From NCBI GenBank assembly GCA_017480495.1, contig JAFVAQ010000021.1:1-64000 (forward strand): a stretch of DNA of 64,000 nt. The letters are read 5' to 3'. The notes beneath the pieces were generated by a model. That model saw only the letters and a program-made list of their open reading frames with translations. It was not told where the DNA came from and ran no database searches. The stretch comes from Eubacterium sp. GTDB taxonomy: Bacteria; Bacillota; Clostridia; Lachnospirales; Lachnospiraceae. Numbering within the stretch: position 1 is the stretch's first letter; every line of letters begins with the position of its first letter. Made by a program: the position numbers and the translations under genes. Positions 17,546 to 28,605 of this stretch are shown one piece after another.

Positions 17546-20500
17546 ATGCCTGATTGGAATGACAAACAACAGGAAGTGCTGGATAGCTTGGTGGATCATA
17601 GAGATATACTGGTTTCTGCTGCGGCAGGTTCTGGAAAGACAGCTGTTCTTGTTCAAAGAATAATTGATACAGTAGAAAAAGGCTTGGCTGATATAAATGA
17701 AATACTTGTAGTAACCTTTACTAAACCTGCAGCTGCTCAGATGCGAGAGAAGATAATCAAAGCCTTGGAGAATATGGCTGCAAAGGATGCTACTGGTAGA
17801 ATGGGAAGACAGCTGATTCTCGCGGAGAAGGCAGATATAACTACTATTGATAGTTTTTGTAATAGGGTCGTAAGAGAAAACTTTAGTGTAGTAGATATGG
17901 ATCCTTCCTTTGATATGTATGATAAAAATGAGGAGGAACTCCTTAAGGATACAGTTTTGACAGACGTACTGGATCGATATTATAAAAACAGTACAGCAAT
18001 GAAACAGTTGTCGAACTTCTTATTCGTAAAGAATATAAATGATGAAACCATTAGAGAAACTGTACTGAAGGTTCATCGAATCTCTCAGAGCTTTGCGGTT
18101 CCTGAGGAATGGCTCCAGGCTGCAGGACAGGTGGTAGGAGCAGATTTAGATGTAGGTAGCCTTAGTTGGGTTGAAAAATATAAAGAATACATGAATTGTC
18201 TTGCTCAGGAGCATTTAGATATTATAGCTAGAATGAGGGATATGTTTGAAGGACATCCAGATCCCGATAAGCAGGAAGTGGCAGAAAAGGTTCTCGAGGT
18301 TCTGACAAATGATAAGAACCAGATTGAGGAATTTATAGCTGCTGAGACACTGGAGGAAAAGAAACAGATTTCAAATCGTGGTTGGTCGAGCCTGCCTAAT
18401 GCCAAGATAATTTCCGCCTTTGGAGAAGCGGTTAAAGGTGCCGTTGCAGATAGAAGAGATAAATATAAAAGCGACCTAAAGAAGGTTTTCTCAGAAGATG
18501 ATATAGCTATTGATTTGAATGCTCAAATAGATTTTATTGTTACTATAGTTGATATAGTTAGAGATTTTGAAAAAGCTTTACTAGCTGAAAAGAAGAAAAA
18601 TAAGAAGTATGCATTTAATGATATAGCTCATGCGGCTTTTAATATTCTGTATGATAAGGAGGCAGATGCGCCTTCTGTGATAGGACAGAGAAAGTCTAAG
18701 GAATATAAATTCATTTACATAGATGAGTATCAGGATAGTAGTGATCTTCAGGAAAGACTGCTTAGCTCGATAGCTGAAAGAGATGATAAGGGAAATACTG
18801 TAAACATGTTCATGGTGGGTGATGTTAAGCAGAGTATCTATGCTTTCAGAATGGCGAGACCTGATATCTTTAATGATAAGAGTAAGAGATTTGAGACAAA
18901 TGATGGTGGTAGGCTCATTTGCCTTAATATGAACTATAGGTCTAGAGAGGAAATCCTGAAGGCTACGAACTTTATATTTGAATGTGTCATGACGCCGTTT
19001 TTTGGAGGTGTCACCTATAATGATGAGGTGGCGCTTCATATACCGAAGGAAGATGCTTATAAGGATCACTATCCAGATACTAGTTTAAATGCAGGTGGCA
19101 AGCCGGTTGTTACAATCATAGATAAAGATATAGAATCAGATAATGCTGGCAAGTATACACCAGATGAACTCGTTGCTATTAATGTAGGACATCGAATCCT
19201 CGAGATAGTTAACGGAGATAAGGCAAAGGGAATAGAGCCTGCATATGTTCTTAATGAAAGCTTTGATAAGAATAGTCCGGAGAGCGACCAAAATCCAAGA
19301 TATAGAAAAGCAGAATATGGGGATATTGTCATTTTACAAAGAGGACTAAAGCGTATATCTCCAATGCTCAGAATATATGAGCAGATGGGAATCCCTCTTA
19401 CGATAAATGACAATAAGGGATATTTTGATGCAATGGAGATTGTTACACTTATATCTGTGCTTAGGATAGTTGATAATATCCAGCAGGATATACCTTACGC
19501 ATCGGCTCTCATATCTCATATGGGTGGTCTATCGGATGAGGATCTGGCAAGAGTAGTTGGTTTATCGACGGACTATTATGCAAGCCTTGCGGATAAATGC
19601 AGGATATTCGCGGAGGGATATGTTACATCAGAGGATGAGGTTCTTAGAGATATAGCTGAAAAGCTGGAAAGCTTTAACGGACTCCTCGATAAATGGAGTA
19701 GGCTGCTTCCATATCTTAGTATCGCAGATCTTATAGGCAGGATTCTGGAGGATACTGACTATGAAGCATTTGTTGCGGCTATGCCGGATGGGAAACGCAG
19801 AGTTGATAATATCCGGAAACTCGGAGTATATGCTAGAAACTTCGAAAATGGAAGGAATTCTGGACTGCTCGATTTCCTTAGATATATAGATAAATGCCAA
19901 ATACACGGCTGGGATATGGCAGAATCAAACGGTTCTATGTCAGCTGGAAATACAGTTCGACTAATGACCATTCATGGTAGCAAGGGTTTGGAGTTTCCTA
20001 TCGTTATCATACCAAAGATAAATGGTGGATTTAAGTATAGTGAAAAAATAGGAAAGACGGTTTCAGTTAGCCAGGATTATTATCTGACATTAGAAAAGCT
20101 TAGAATACTAGGCAATGGCATCATGACGAGAAGACCAAGTGTTAAGGCACAGATAGTCAGTTTGTTGGAAAATGCTCAGACCAGGGCCGAAGAAGCCAGA
20201 CTTCTATCTGTTGCCATGACAAGAGCTAAAGAGAAACTTTATATGGTTGGAATTAAGAAGAAGTTTAATGAGATTCCGATGCTGGCTGAAAGCTTTAATG
20301 ATTTTGTTTTTCAATCGATGGCCATTTCAAATAAAACACCAGAGTTTGATCTGGAGATGATAACAATTGATGATGTTGTTGGGGATTTTGAGAAAAGATA
20401 TATAAAAAGAAGTCTTGATTATACTGCGAGTGTCAACGAGCTGATGAAAAAACTTGGCGACAAAATACAAAATGATACTACTAAATATGCTGGAGAAATT

Positions 20501-21259
20501 AATCCTTATGATTATGAGTATGAGTATCAGGATAGTACAAAGTATAAGTCCAAGAAATCTGTATCTGAGATAAAGCATGCTGAGATGGAGAAGGCTACGG
20601 TTATAGATGTAAGTGAAGTCTATGAATCAGATAGTATCCTTGAGTCTAGACAAGAAGAGACAGTTGAACCAGATCCAGAAGCAAAGCGTAGAGCAGCTCT
20701 CAGAGGTACAGTCACTCATAGTATATTTGAGAAGATTAATTATGATGTAGTTGTATCGCGAGACACTCTTAAGGCAGAGATGGAAAGGATACTCGCTGAT
20801 GATTTCTATTCTGAAGAGGAGAGAGATCTCATTAATGTAGATTTCTTGCTCAAGTTCTACAGCGACGATGAGTCGTCTCTATTCAGAAGAATGAAGAAGG
20901 CTTATGGACAGGGAAAACTGCACCGTGAGAGACAGTTTATAGCGGGACTAAGCCTCGACGAGATACCGGGAGAAATTGTTTCAAAGGTGAGTCCTGAGGA
21001 CTATGTTGTTATTCAGGGTATTATAGATGCATACTTCTATGAGGGAGAGGATGATGATATAATACTGGTTGATTATAAGACAGATAAAGTGGACGGTGGA
21101 GAGGCGCTGCTTAAGCTATACGCATCTCAAATGTATATTTATGCGTTAACACTTGAGAAACTGACCGGCCACAAGGTGGCGGACTGTATACTTTATTCGA
21201 CAAGGTTCGGAGAGGTGCATTATCCGCAGTGGAGAGATTATTTAAATAAAGATAATTGA
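17546..21259 (+). CDS. addA: AddA subunit of the ATP-dependent helicase-nuclease
   Basis: About 1237 residues. It is a UvrD-type superfamily 1A helicase: Walker A AAGSGKT (residues 26-32), Walker B IDEYQDSS, the [10 protein letters not shown] and [11 protein letters not shown] motifs, and a C-terminal RecB-family nuclease with VDYKTDKV followed by an Ala/Ser/Gln-rich block ([14 protein letters not shown]). It translocates 3'-5' and cuts the 3' strand in the AddAB complex. The ATG at 17546 follows GGAGG at 17536-17540; the TTG at 17534 overlaps that site and was rejected. Confidence 0.95.
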   Translation: MPDWNDKQQEVLDSLVDHRDILVSAAAGSGKTAVLVQRIIDTVEKGLADINEILVVTFTKPAAAQMREKIIKALENMAAKDATGRMGRQLILAEKADITTIDSFCNRVVRENFSVVDMDPSFDMYDKNEEELLKDTVLTDVLDRYYKNSTAMKQLSNFLFVKNINDETIRETVLKVHRISQSFAVPEEWLQAAGQVVGADLDVGSLSWVEKYKEYMNCLAQEHLDIIARMRDMFEGHPDPDKQEVAEKVLEVLTNDKNQIEEFIAAETLEEKKQISNRGWSSLPNAKIISAFGEAVKGAVADRRDKYKSDLKKVFSEDDIAIDLNAQIDFIVTIVDIVRDFEKALLAEKKKNKKYAFNDIAHAAFNILYDKEADAPSVIGQRKSKEYKFIYIDEYQDSSDLQERLLSSIAERDDKGNTVNMFMVGDVKQSIYAFRMARPDIFNDKSKRFETNDGGRLICLNMNYRSREEILKATNFIFECVMTPFFGGVTYNDEVALHIPKEDAYKDHYPDTSLNAGGKPVVTIIDKDIESDNAGKYTPDELVAINVGHRILEIVNGDKAKGIEPAYVLNESFDKNSPESDQNPRYRKAEYGDIVILQRGLKRISPMLRIYEQMGIPLTINDNKGYFDAMEIVTLISVLRIVDNIQQDIPYASALISHMGGLSDEDLARVVGLSTDYYASLADKCRIFAEGYVTSEDEVLRDIAEKLESFNGLLDKWSRLLPYLSIADLIGRILEDTDYEAFVAAMPDGKRRVDNIRKLGVYARNFENGRNSGLLDFLRYIDKCQIHGWDMAESNGSMSAGNTVRLMTIHGSKGLEFPIVIIPKINGGFKYSEKIGKTVSVSQDYYLTLEKLRILGNGIMTRRPSVKAQIVSLLENAQTRAEEARLLSVAMTRAKEKLYMVGIKKKFNEIPMLAESFNDFVFQSMAISNKTPEFDLEMITIDDVVGDFEKRYIKRSLDYTASVNELMKKLGDKIQNDTTKYAGEINPYDYEYEYQDSTKYKSKKSVSEIKHAEMEKATVIDVSEVYESDSILESRQEETVEPDPEAKRRAALRGTVTHSIFEKINYDVVVSRDTLKAEMERILADDFYSEEERDLINVDFLLKFYSDDESSLFRRMKKAYGQGKLHRERQFIAGLSLDEIPGEIVSKVSPEDYVVIQGIIDAYFYEGEDDDIILVDYKTDKVDGGEALLKLYASQMYIYALTLEKLTGHKVADCILYSTRFGEVHYPQWRDYLNKDN

Positions 21260-21306
21260 TGGGCAAAGTAATTAGAGTTAATTTGTCTTTATGGAAAGGA
21301 AAAGAT

Positions 21307-21795
21307 ATGAAAGAAAGAGAAGAGGAGAATCTTACGTTACTAGGAAACCAAGGGGTTAAGTATCCTACAGATTATAATCCAGAGGTGCTTGAAACCTTTG
21401 AGAATAAGCATCCAGGAAATGACTATTTCGTTAAGTTTAATTGTCCTGAATTTACTAGTCTCTGTCCTATAACTGGACAGCCGGATTTTGCGACTATTTA
21501 CATTTCCTATATTCCGGATGTCAGGATGGTGGAGAGTAAGTCTCTTAAGTTGTATCTTTTCAGCTTCCGTAATCATGGAGACTTTCATGAAGACTGCGTA
21601 AATATAATCATGAAGGATCTGATAAAACTGATGGATCCAAAATATATCGAGGTATGGGGCAAATTTACTCCACGAGGAGGAATATCTATAGATCCTTATG
21701 CGAACTATGGTAAGCCTGGAACCAAGTGGGAGGAAATGGCTTGGAAGAGACTATCCGAGCATGATATGTACCCAGAGAAGGTTGATAATCGATGA
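21307..21795 (+). CDS. queF: NADPH-dependent 7-cyano-7-deazaguanine (preQ0) reductase
   Basis: This 162-residue protein is the short, single-domain (unimodular) QueF. The nucleophile is Cys53 in [11 protein letters not shown], with Asp60 as acid, and [20 protein letters not shown] is the QueF-specific block that binds NADPH and contributes the zinc/active-site His and Glu. It reduces preQ0 to preQ1 in queuosine synthesis. ATG 21307 follows GGAAAGGAAAAG; an in-frame extension to 21256 overlaps addA and lacks conservation. The queCDE genes are not in the window, but queH is at 27919. ATGA overlap with folC. Confidence 0.92.
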   Translation: MKEREEENLTLLGNQGVKYPTDYNPEVLETFENKHPGNDYFVKFNCPEFTSLCPITGQPDFATIYISYIPDVRMVESKSLKLYLFSFRNHGDFHEDCVNIIMKDLIKLMDPKYIEVWGKFTPRGGISIDPYANYGKPGTKWEEMAWKRLSEHDMYPEKVDNR

Positions 21796-23186
21796 CTGAT
21801 AGATATAGCGAGATAGAAGAATATATAAGTAGTATTCCAAGGTTTACTACGAAGACAGAACTGAAGAATACCGAGCGACTGCTGGAGATGCTAGGTAATC
21901 CTCATAAGGGTCCTAAGGTTATTCATATAGCGGGAACTAATGGTAAAGGTTCTGTTGCGAAGATGATGTCACTAATACTTGGCGAACGTGGGTTTAAGAC
22001 AGGTCTTTTTATATCTCCTCATTTGGTAAGACTTAATGAGAGAATATCTATAAATGGAACTGACATTAGTGATGCCGATATGGTGCATATTTTTGATAAG
22101 GTAATGGAGGTTGTTAAAACTGCAACTGTAGAAGAAGGCTCTGAAAAGATATATCACCCTGCTTACTTTGAATTCTTATTTCTTATGGCTGCGGTTCATT
22201 TTGCAGAGCAGGAATGTGACTATGTGATATATGAGACGGGACTTGGCGGCAGACTAGATGCTACAAATGTAATCCTGCCAGAACTTAGTATCATTACATC
22301 GATTGGCCTTGACCATATGATGTATCTGGGAGACACTATCCAGGCTATAGCTGGTGAGAAGGCGGGTATCATAAAACCTGGGGTTCCGGTTATTTATAAT
22401 ACAAGTGATGATATAGCGGATAAGGTAATAGAGAAAAGAGCTTCTGAACTTGGGAGTCCGGCTTTCAGAGTGCCAGATGCTATAGAAAGTGTAGCTAAGT
22501 CTTCTGACAGTAAAGACGTAATTGAAAGCTTTGAAAACTATATAGCAGACTTTTCGGCTCTCTATCAGAAAAATAATGCGGAAACTGCACTCGTAGCAGA
22601 ACTCGTGAGAACAGGAGCGAAGAGTTTAGGGTTATCCGGAGCCGCAGATGATACAGATGGTACAAAGGATACCGATAGTACGAAGGATACTGATAGTATA
22701 AAGCTTGTAGAAAGAACTATGCATACTTTCTCATGGGCTGGAAGAATGGAATTTGTAGCAGATAATATTCTGATGGACGGCGCACATAATGAGGACGCTA
22801 TAAATGCCTTTGTAAAAAGTGTTAAGCATCTGATGGAGGTGACTAAGAATAGTGAGGGTGAACCTAAGTGGAAGCGGATTAGTTTACTATTTGCAGTTTC
22901 AAGCGATAAGGATTATGATAGTATAGTTAGGGTTCTTTCAGAGAACCTGGACTTTGAAGATGTTTATGTAGGTGAACTGGATAGTGTTAGAAGGCAGGAG
23001 GCTGGAGAAGTTGTAAGACTATTTCAGAAGTATATGCCGGCAGAGAAGCATTTTGATATAGTTGGAATGAATAATATTAAGAGTGTGTGGAGGCTGGCAA
23101 CAGGAGAGCTGCTCGACGATACACTTCTTGTAATCGTAGGTTCCCTTTATATGGTTGGAGAAATTAAAGATATAATTAGTAAGTAG
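21792..23186 (+). CDS. folC: Folylpolyglutamate synthase / dihydrofolate synthase
   Basis: A 464-residue Mur-ligase-family enzyme. The P-loop [14 protein letters not shown] (residues 46-59), the folate loop [28 protein letters not shown] and [22 protein letters not shown] are the FolC signatures. It adds glutamate to folates (and to dihydropteroate if bifunctional). Between the central ATPase and the C-terminal ligase domain is an insert with three copies of the hexapeptide DTD[GS][TI]K (residues 287-304), encoded by an 18-base tandem repeat. The gene starts inside the end of queF (ATGA). Confidence 0.93.
   Translation: MTDRYSEIEEYISSIPRFTTKTELKNTERLLEMLGNPHKGPKVIHIAGTNGKGSVAKMMSLILGERGFKTGLFISPHLVRLNERISINGTDISDADMVHIFDKVMEVVKTATVEEGSEKIYHPAYFEFLFLMAAVHFAEQECDYVIYETGLGGRLDATNVILPELSIITSIGLDHMMYLGDTIQAIAGEKAGIIKPGVPVIYNTSDDIADKVIEKRASELGSPAFRVPDAIESVAKSSDSKDVIESFENYIADFSALYQKNNAETALVAELVRTGAKSLGLSGAADDTDGTKDTDSTKDTDSIKLVERTMHTFSWAGRMEFVADNILMDGAHNEDAINAFVKSVKHLMEVTKNSEGEPKWKRISLLFAVSSDKDYDSIVRVLSENLDFEDVYVGELDSVRRQEAGEVVRLFQKYMPAEKHFDIVGMNNIKSVWRLATGELLDDTLLVIVGSLYMVGEIKDIISK
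22650..22703 (+). repeat. folC: 18-base tandem repeat, three units, inside folC
   Basis: Three consecutive in-frame 18-mers of the form GATACNGATRGTAYRAAG encode [12 protein letters not shown] and DTDSIK. The units differ at several positions, mostly third codon positions, so the array is not brand new. It lengthens a flexible linker between FolC domains. Confidence 0.9.
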
Positions 23187-23197
23187 AAAGGTGTAAT

Positions 23198-23842
23198 ATG
23201 GCTGATCTGGACGAAGAATTAAGACAGTTAGAACAGGATACAGATGAATATTATGGAATAGAGCAGGAACGTCCTGCTAAGAAGATATTCCCAAAAGAAC
23301 AGGAGAAGACCAGAAGTCTTAGACTTAAGAGATATAAGGAACAGAACCTTGCTCGTTTCTCTAATATTTATATGCTTGCGGGAATGCTTATAGGAGTTGC
23401 TGTATTCTATTTTCTTGTAGTGCCTGAAATAAAGAGTAGCTATAAGGAAGAGATAAGAGATCTGGAAACCTCCTACAATCAGACTCTTTCAACTAAGAAT
23501 AGCGAGATAGATAATCTGAAGCTCGAGCTGGATAGTGTTAACAGCAAGAATTCAGATCTCGAGGCTACCCAGACAACCATGCAGACTACTATAGATAAGC
23601 TCACTGAAGAAGTTGAGACACTAAAGAGAACTGTTGAAAGTGGTGGACTCTCAACTACGACAAGTAATGGAACTGTTGGTGAGTCAGAAGCGGTAATGAC
23701 TACTCCTGAGGATGAAGGAGTAGGCGCTGAGGATGCAGCTCTTGCTGCACAGAATGCTGCAAATGCTGCTGCAGAGAGAAATAATGCTAGTGTAATCGGA
23801 ATCAGTACAGATTCTGTAGAGGGTGTCATCGATCACGAATAA
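23198..23842 (+). CDS. Single-span membrane protein with coiled coil, function unknown
   Basis: A 214-residue protein not recognised as a named family. Residues 1-45 are charged and cytoplasmic, with a basic stretch just before the membrane (RSLRLKRYKEQNLARFSN). One transmembrane helix (about 52-71, MLAGMLIGVAVFYFLVV) is followed by a long coiled coil (about 78-145, KEEIRDLETSYNQTL onward) and a Ser/Thr/Ala-rich tail (about 146-214) that would lie outside the cell. The shape resembles envelope or division-associated bitopic proteins. It sits 11 bases after folC and 9 before the glycerophosphotransferase-type gene, so an envelope role is possible but only inferred. Confidence 0.6.
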   Translation: MADLDEELRQLEQDTDEYYGIEQERPAKKIFPKEQEKTRSLRLKRYKEQNLARFSNIYMLAGMLIGVAVFYFLVVPEIKSSYKEEIRDLETSYNQTLSTKNSEIDNLKLELDSVNSKNSDLEATQTTMQTTIDKLTEEVETLKRTVESGGLSTTTSNGTVGESEAVMTTPEDEGVGAEDAALAAQNAANAAAERNNASVIGISTDSVEGVIDHE

Positions 23843-23851
23843 GGTGCGGAT

Positions 23852-24967
23852 ATGGGTGTTTTATTCAGAATAAAACAATATTTCAAAATGTATATACAGA
23901 ATAAATATCTGCCTCGAATATATGAGAAGGCCGTTTCTAAAACAGAGGTGGATAAGGATAAGATAATCTTCGCGGATATGCATTCTGAAGGAATTCCATA
24001 TAGTATGCAGACGGTATATGACGCACTGCTCCGTCAGGGAAAAAAGCCTCTTAACTACTGCGCTGATATAGGTAAGATGTCCGCTCTAGGCGGGATTAAA
24101 TATATGAAGAACTTCATGAAGGACTATGCATCAGCGGGAACTGTATATATTTGCAGTTATTTCCTCCCTGTGTCCTCCTGCAAGAAAAGAAGTGAGACAA
24201 AGGTTGTTCAGCTATGGCATTCCGGAGGTCTCATGAAGAAAATGGGGTATGATACCTCAGATGATATCCCTGAATATTATAAAGGAAATGTGACAGCGAA
24301 CTATGATCTGGTTACGGTGAGTGCTCCTGTTTGTGTTCCTGTATGGGAGAAAGCCTTAAGGCTTCCAAAGGGGATAACCAAGCCTCTGGGTATAGCCAGA
24401 ACTGATCTAATGTATGATGAGAAATGGCTTGCAGATAGTAAGAAGCTTTTTAAAGAAGCTTACCCTGAAGCAGAGGATAAGAAAGTGGTTCTCTATGCAC
24501 CAACCTTTTCTGGAAATGCGGCGCATCCTGAGTGCCCAGGTCTTGATGCGGGACTTGAATTACTCTTTGAAAAGGAGTTTCCAGAATACTTTTTGATAAT
24601 CAGACCTCATCCTCATATGAGGGGAAAATATCAGGAGTATTTTGATGATAGATTTAGTAAGATTTCTACGGAGAGACTACTTCCAGAGACGGATATTTTG
24701 ATTACGGACTATTCGTCGATATTATTTGACTACTCGATATTTAGAAAACCTTTTGTTCTATTTTGTCCTGATCTAAGTAAGTATAGTGAGGAAAGAGGAC
24801 TATATGTTGATATAAAGACCTTTCCTTCTACGGTTGCTGAAAATGCGAGTGAACTTGCCACAGCAATTAAAGAAGAAAAATGGGGAGACAAGGAAGAACT
24901 TGAAGAATTCTTCCAGAAATATATGGGGGCATGCGATGGGCATGTAACCGAGAGGATATTATGTTAG
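23852..24967 (+). CDS. CDP-glycerol:poly(glycerophosphate) glycerophosphotransferase family protein
   Basis: A 371-residue TagB/TagF-like transferase. Family blocks are VVQLWHSGGLMKKMGYD, KPLGIARTDLMYDE, VLYAPTFSG, YFLIIRPHPHMRGKY and the acidic-serine block ILITDYSSILFDYSIFRKP. These enzymes transfer glycerol phosphate or related alcohol phosphates to teichoic-acid-like glycans on the inner membrane face. There is no tagD/tagF cluster around it, so the acceptor is unknown. The end overlaps the following gene by seven bases (ATGTTAG). Confidence 0.85.
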   Translation: MGVLFRIKQYFKMYIQNKYLPRIYEKAVSKTEVDKDKIIFADMHSEGIPYSMQTVYDALLRQGKKPLNYCADIGKMSALGGIKYMKNFMKDYASAGTVYICSYFLPVSSCKKRSETKVVQLWHSGGLMKKMGYDTSDDIPEYYKGNVTANYDLVTVSAPVCVPVWEKALRLPKGITKPLGIARTDLMYDEKWLADSKKLFKEAYPEAEDKKVVLYAPTFSGNAAHPECPGLDAGLELLFEKEFPEYFLIIRPHPHMRGKYQEYFDDRFSKISTERLLPETDILITDYSSILFDYSIFRKPFVLFCPDLSKYSEERGLYVDIKTFPSTVAENASELATAIKEEKWGDKEELEEFFQKYMGACDGHVTERILC

Positions 24968-25812
24968 AAACTGAGATTAAGATGCTGGCTTTTGATCTAG
25001 ATGACACAGCTCTAGATGGAAATGGACAACTGGCACCAGAAACTAGAGAGGCCTTTATTAAGGCGGCAGAGGCGGGGATAGAACCAGTAATAGCGAGTGG
25101 TAGATCATTTTATTCCTTACCACAGGAGCTATTGGAGGTTCCAGGAATCAGATACGCAATCTGCTCAAATGGTGCAAACCTTTTTGATACAGTAAACAGA
25201 AAATGCCTAGATTCGATGTGTCTTGAGGAGTATTCCATAGATCAGATAGTGAAAATCGCTGATGATTATAAAGATACTGTTTATCTAGATGCATTTACTG
25301 AAGGAGTACCCCATTCTGATAGAAGACTACTGGATACACTTCTAAGTAACGATAAGATATCCGAACATCGTAAGGCTTATCTAAGAAGAACAAGACGTCC
25401 AGAGGAGGATATCAGAGGTTTTATCAGAGATAATAAGAGTCACCTTGACTGCATGAATTATAATGTTTTTGATACTAGGCTTTTTGACGAGCTTATGAGC
25501 CGTCTGGCTAATGAGGTTCAGGACATATACTTTACCTCATCTATTCCTGAACTGATAGAGATATCCTATAAGGATAGCGGAAAGGCTGCAGGACTAAAGA
25601 GAATGTGTGACTATCTGAATATTTCTATTCAGAATGTAGCGGCCTTTGGAAATGCGGATAATGATGCAGAGATGATAAGTGTTGCGGGACGAGGATATGC
25701 TGTAGCTAATTCATCTCAGGTGGCACTCGATGCAGCAAACGTGGTTATCGGCCCCTGTTGGGAGAACTCAGTTGCTGAGGAGATAATGAGGATATTAGAG
25801 GAGAAACACTAA
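24961..25812 (+). CDS. Cof-type HAD-superfamily hydrolase
   Basis: A 283-residue phosphatase of the HAD IIB (Cof) subfamily. Motif I is AFDLDDTALDGNG (the first Asp is the nucleophile), motif II is in PVIASGRSF, motif III is the Lys in SYKDSGKAAGLKRMCDYL, and motif IV is AFGNADNDAEMI. Substrates are usually sugar phosphates, nucleotides or cofactor phosphates and cannot be told from sequence. The ATG lies inside the end of the preceding transferase gene, with GAGAGGA as ribosome site; translation is likely coupled. Confidence 0.88.
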   Translation: MLETEIKMLAFDLDDTALDGNGQLAPETREAFIKAAEAGIEPVIASGRSFYSLPQELLEVPGIRYAICSNGANLFDTVNRKCLDSMCLEEYSIDQIVKIADDYKDTVYLDAFTEGVPHSDRRLLDTLLSNDKISEHRKAYLRRTRRPEEDIRGFIRDNKSHLDCMNYNVFDTRLFDELMSRLANEVQDIYFTSSIPELIEISYKDSGKAAGLKRMCDYLNISIQNVAAFGNADNDAEMISVAGRGYAVANSSQVALDAANVVIGPCWENSVAEEIMRILEEKH

Positions 25813-26382
25813 ATGAATAAAAAGAGTATTAGCAACTTCTTTGAGAAGAATGGTACATCACTTGCGATTCCGCTGGTGATGATAATTATTGGCCTTTTCT
25901 TCATATTCTTCCCAGGAAGTGCAATCAATATAACTGTTAAGGTTATAGGTATAGTATTTGTTATAATTGGAGCGGTAATGGCATGTACGCTTCTGGCTGC
26001 TTACTCGCCGCTTACTATGGCGATAGCTATAATGATTATACTGTTTGGAATCATATGTATAGCATTTCCAGGCTTTATAGCTTCCTTTATCATAAAAGCC
26101 ATCGGTATAATGGTGCTGATAAATGCGGCCTTCAGAATACATGACGCATACATGATAAAGGGTAGAAGTGATAAGTTCCTGCAGTACATCATAAATGATA
26201 TAATAACAGTTGTTTTAGGAATCGTACTTATAGCTATTCCACTTGATATAGCTGGAGTTGTTGTTATTATAATCGGAGTACTTATGCTTCTGCTGGGAAT
26301 AACAAATGTGATAAATGTTATAAGAGTTTATAGAGACGGAAGATTTGTAGACGAAGGTACAGATGTTGTCTGGGAGGAATAG
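25813..26382 (+). CDS. DUF308 (HdeD-like) membrane protein
   Basis: 189 residues with about six short hydrophobic helices arranged in pairs (IPLVMIIIGLFFIFFPG, VIGIVFVIIGAVMACTLL, MAIAIMIILFGIICIAFPG and so on), the repeated I..G.....P pattern of DUF308/HdeD proteins. In enteric bacteria HdeD is linked to acid stress, but no role is established for clostridial versions. It starts directly after the stop of the HAD gene. Confidence 0.8.
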   Translation: MNKKSISNFFEKNGTSLAIPLVMIIIGLFFIFFPGSAINITVKVIGIVFVIIGAVMACTLLAAYSPLTMAIAIMIILFGIICIAFPGFIASFIIKAIGIMVLINAAFRIHDAYMIKGRSDKFLQYIINDIITVVLGIVLIAIPLDIAGVVVIIIGVLMLLLGITNVINVIRVYRDGRFVDEGTDVVWEE

Positions 26383-26391
26383 GAGAAAGTT

Positions 26392-26934
26392 ATGAGAATA
26401 GGAATGGGATATGATGTCCATAAGCTAGTTGAAGGTAGACCTCTGATTCTCGGTGGTGTAAATATTCCATATGAGAAGGGCCTGCTGGGACATTCGGATG
26501 CGGATTGCCTGACACATGCTATTATGGATAGCCTACTTGGAGCGGCATCCCTGGGAGATATCGGAAAGCATTTTCCGGATACAGATCCAAAGTATGAAGG
26601 AGCGGATAGCCTGATGCTTCTGGCAGAAGTAAAGAAAATGCTAGATGAAAAGGCTTATATCATAGGAAATATAGATGCTACTATAATAGCTCAGAAGCCA
26701 AAGATGGCAGGCTTCATTCAGGAGATGAGACAGAAGATAGCAGATACTCTGGTGATTGAACTGGATAGAATAAATATCAAGGCTACAACAGAAGAGGGGC
26801 TGGGCTTTACCGGCGAAGGGCTGGGTATAGCCTGCCAGTCTATAGCTCTTCTGGAGACGGTCGATAATTATATATATAGAAATGCAACTACAGGGATAGT
26901 TGGTGAGGTAGGTATGAACGATGGACAGATATAA
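26392..26934 (+). CDS. ispF: 2-C-methyl-D-erythritol 2,4-cyclodiphosphate synthase
   Basis: 180 residues, about 20 longer than usual because of a C-terminal tail ([20 protein letters not shown]). Metal ligands are Asp8 and His10 in GMGYDVHKL and the His of [31 protein letters not shown] and [19 protein letters not shown] are the family blocks. It catalyses the fifth step of the MEP isoprenoid pathway. No other MEP genes are in the window. The last 14 bases overlap the next gene, which may explain the tail. Confidence 0.95.
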   Translation: MRIGMGYDVHKLVEGRPLILGGVNIPYEKGLLGHSDADCLTHAIMDSLLGAASLGDIGKHFPDTDPKYEGADSLMLLAEVKKMLDEKAYIIGNIDATIIAQKPKMAGFIQEMRQKIADTLVIELDRINIKATTEEGLGFTGEGLGIACQSIALLETVDNYIYRNATTGIVGEVGMNDGQI

Positions 26935-27424
26935 TGAAAGACTAATTGATGCAAAATGTGGAATGGGAAGTATACTAGCTCTATCCTTTTCGATAGCACT
27001 TACAGTAGCATCCCTTGCGCTGGTGGTTTTATCTCCACCTCTTGGAGTTCTTCTTCTGGCGGCAGGAATAGCACTTATATTCTTCACAAAAGACGGACTT
27101 CGTATAGAGTATGAATTCATTATCACAAATGGTGATATTGAAATAGCAAAGATTCTTTCAAAGAAACGTCGTAAGGCAATCGGAATGATTGAGGCTAGTA
27201 GCATTAATAGAATGGCGAGAGCTGATGACGAGAGAGTAGCAAATGATATAAGCATTGGTAAATATAAGGTTCGCGAGTTTCTTGGCAAAAAGCCTGGAGA
27301 ATATGTGGCTGCAATCTTTACTGGTGAGGGAGATAACCAGAAGATATTCCTTCTGGATCTCGACGAGAAATGCGTGGATCATCTTAATCAAGTGCTTAAG
27401 ACTAAAAGCGAGTATAAACTGTAA
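26921..27424 (+). CDS. Two-helix membrane protein, DUF6106-like
   Basis: 167 residues. Two hydrophobic segments at about 18-36 and 39-56 are followed by a soluble domain beginning [22 protein letters not shown], which looks like a PH-like or bacterial membrane-flanked fold. The shape matches small clostridial proteins I recall as DUF6106, but this is unchecked. It overlaps ispF by 14 bases and ends a run of co-directional genes before a terminator. Confidence 0.55.
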   Translation: MDRYNERLIDAKCGMGSILALSFSIALTVASLALVVLSPPLGVLLLAAGIALIFFTKDGLRIEYEFIITNGDIEIAKILSKKRRKAIGMIEASSINRMARADDERVANDISIGKYKVREFLGKKPGEYVAAIFTGEGDNQKIFLLDLDEKCVDHLNQVLKTKSEYKL

Positions 27425-27490
27425 TTAAATGTAGTAAGGATAAGTCTTAGAAAAAGTAGTAGAGACAAACTAAAAAATAAGAAATAAAAA

Positions 27491-27511
27491 AGCAGGTGCT
27501 CAGCACCTGCT
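27491..27511. terminator. Bidirectional terminator
   Basis: A 9-bp perfect stem, AGCAGGTGC with GCACCTGCT and a 3-nt loop, is preceded by a run of A and followed by TTAAATAA. It lies between the convergent genes ending at 27424 (+) and 27536 (-). Confidence 0.85.
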
Positions 27512-27535
27512 TAAATAAACTATATTAGCTACAAA

Positions 27536-27769
27536 TCAAGGATCTAGAGGAATCATTTTGAGACCTTTGTACATCTTTGTGTACATACTTTTCTCATCCT
27601 TATATAGCATAGTACCCCTTGCTCCATCACGAATGATATAAGCATACTTATTCTTCTGAACATTCATGTATAATACTTCCTCAACATTAAGCTCTTTGGC
27701 TTTGACTTTTGCGGTATATACATTTACAGGTTCCAGTTTGTATTTTTTGATAGCTTGTTCTACAGTCAT
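27536..27769 (-). CDS. Small protein of unknown function
   Basis: 77 residues (MTVEQAIKKYKLEPVNVYTA...), with no family recognised. It begins with a possible short helical segment, contains alternating charged and hydrophobic strands (VLYMNVQKNKYAYIIRD) and has no signal or membrane segment. The start is fixed by GGAGGAGG eight bases upstream; a longer frame to 27835 would run through the promoter. It has its own promoter and terminator, so it is a real monocistronic gene. Confidence 0.7.
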   Translation of the reverse strand: MTVEQAIKKYKLEPVNVYTAKVKAKELNVEEVLYMNVQKNKYAYIIRDGARGTMLYKDEKSMYTKMYKGLKMIPLDP

Positions 27770-27806
27770 GTCAAAACCTCCTCCACCCAGTTTTGTTGCT
27801 TCTTTT

Positions 27807-27835
27807 AGTATATTGTATAAGATACACAAAGTCAA
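27807..27835 (-). promoter_or_regulatory. Sigma-A promoter of the small minus-strand gene
   Basis: On the minus strand TTGACT (27835-27830), a 17-base spacer and TATACT (27812-27807), 38 bases before the start codon. It is close to consensus and the best promoter in the window. Confidence 0.85.
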
Positions 27836-27918
27836 CTGGTAAAATTATACATTTTTGTAAAAAATATACATTATTATGACTTACTTTGATTGGCTTTTTG
27901 GAAAATAAAGGTTGAAAT

Positions 27919-28605
27919 ATGAATTATTATCAAGAATTCGAAAAACAAATAAAAGAAGTAGATGAGTCTGGTAAGAAACCAACCCTTCTGTTGCAGGCCT
28001 GCTGCTGTCCATGTAGCTCCCATTGCCTGGAGGTGCTAAGCGGTCACTTCGATATAACTGTATTCTTCTATAATCCCAATATAGATGAGAGAGAAGAGTT
28101 CGATAAACGTCTCGAAGAACTGCATCGATTTACAAAAGAAGCAGACTTCGCTCTCAATGTAAAGGTTGTAGAAGGGGAGTATGAGCCAGAGAAGTTCTAT
28201 GAGATGGCCAAGGGTAGAGAAATGCTACCAGAACGTGGCGAGAGATGCTATGACTGCTACGAGCTTCGTCTAAGAAGAACTGCAGAGTATGCCCTCGAAA
28301 ATCACTTCGATTATTTCTCAACAACCCTGTCGATCAGCCCCTACAAAAACGCCAACTGGCTGAATGAAATTGGGATGAAACTAGAAACAGAAATGCGTGA
28401 GAAATGGCTCGCTGAACATGAAGGCTCGACTGAAGATGTGGAAGTGCCAATCTTCCTGTTCAGCGACTTCAAAAAAAAGAACGGATATAAAAGATCAATA
28501 GAACTATCTAACGAATACGGATTATATCGACAGGATTATTGTGGATGTGTTTTCTCTAAAAGAGATCGAGACAAGGCAAGAAATATGAATCAACAAAGTA
28601 AATAG
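27919..28605 (+). CDS. queH: Epoxyqueuosine reductase QueH
   Basis: 228 residues of the former DUF208 family. The paired cysteines of QACCCPCSSHC near residue 30, the block CYDCYELRLRRTAEYA and the C-terminal RQDYCGCVFSKRDRDK provide the ligands for its iron centre and [4Fe-4S] cluster. FSTTLSISPYKN is also characteristic. It carries out the last step of queuosine synthesis in tRNA and replaces the cobalamin enzyme QueG. queF lies 6 kb upstream in a different unit. The stop codon adjoins a structured repeat element. Confidence 0.92.
   Translation: MNYYQEFEKQIKEVDESGKKPTLLLQACCCPCSSHCLEVLSGHFDITVFFYNPNIDEREEFDKRLEELHRFTKEADFALNVKVVEGEYEPEKFYEMAKGREMLPERGERCYDCYELRLRRTAEYALENHFDYFSTTLSISPYKNANWLNEIGMKLETEMREKWLAEHEGSTEDVEVPIFLFSDFKKKNGYKRSIELSNEYGLYRQDYCGCVFSKRDRDKARNMNQQSK

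Noticed and set aside
26641..27288. 215-codon minus-strand open frame opposite ispF and the next gene
   Set aside because: It overlaps two well-supported genes in full and has no recognisable motif or ribosome site.
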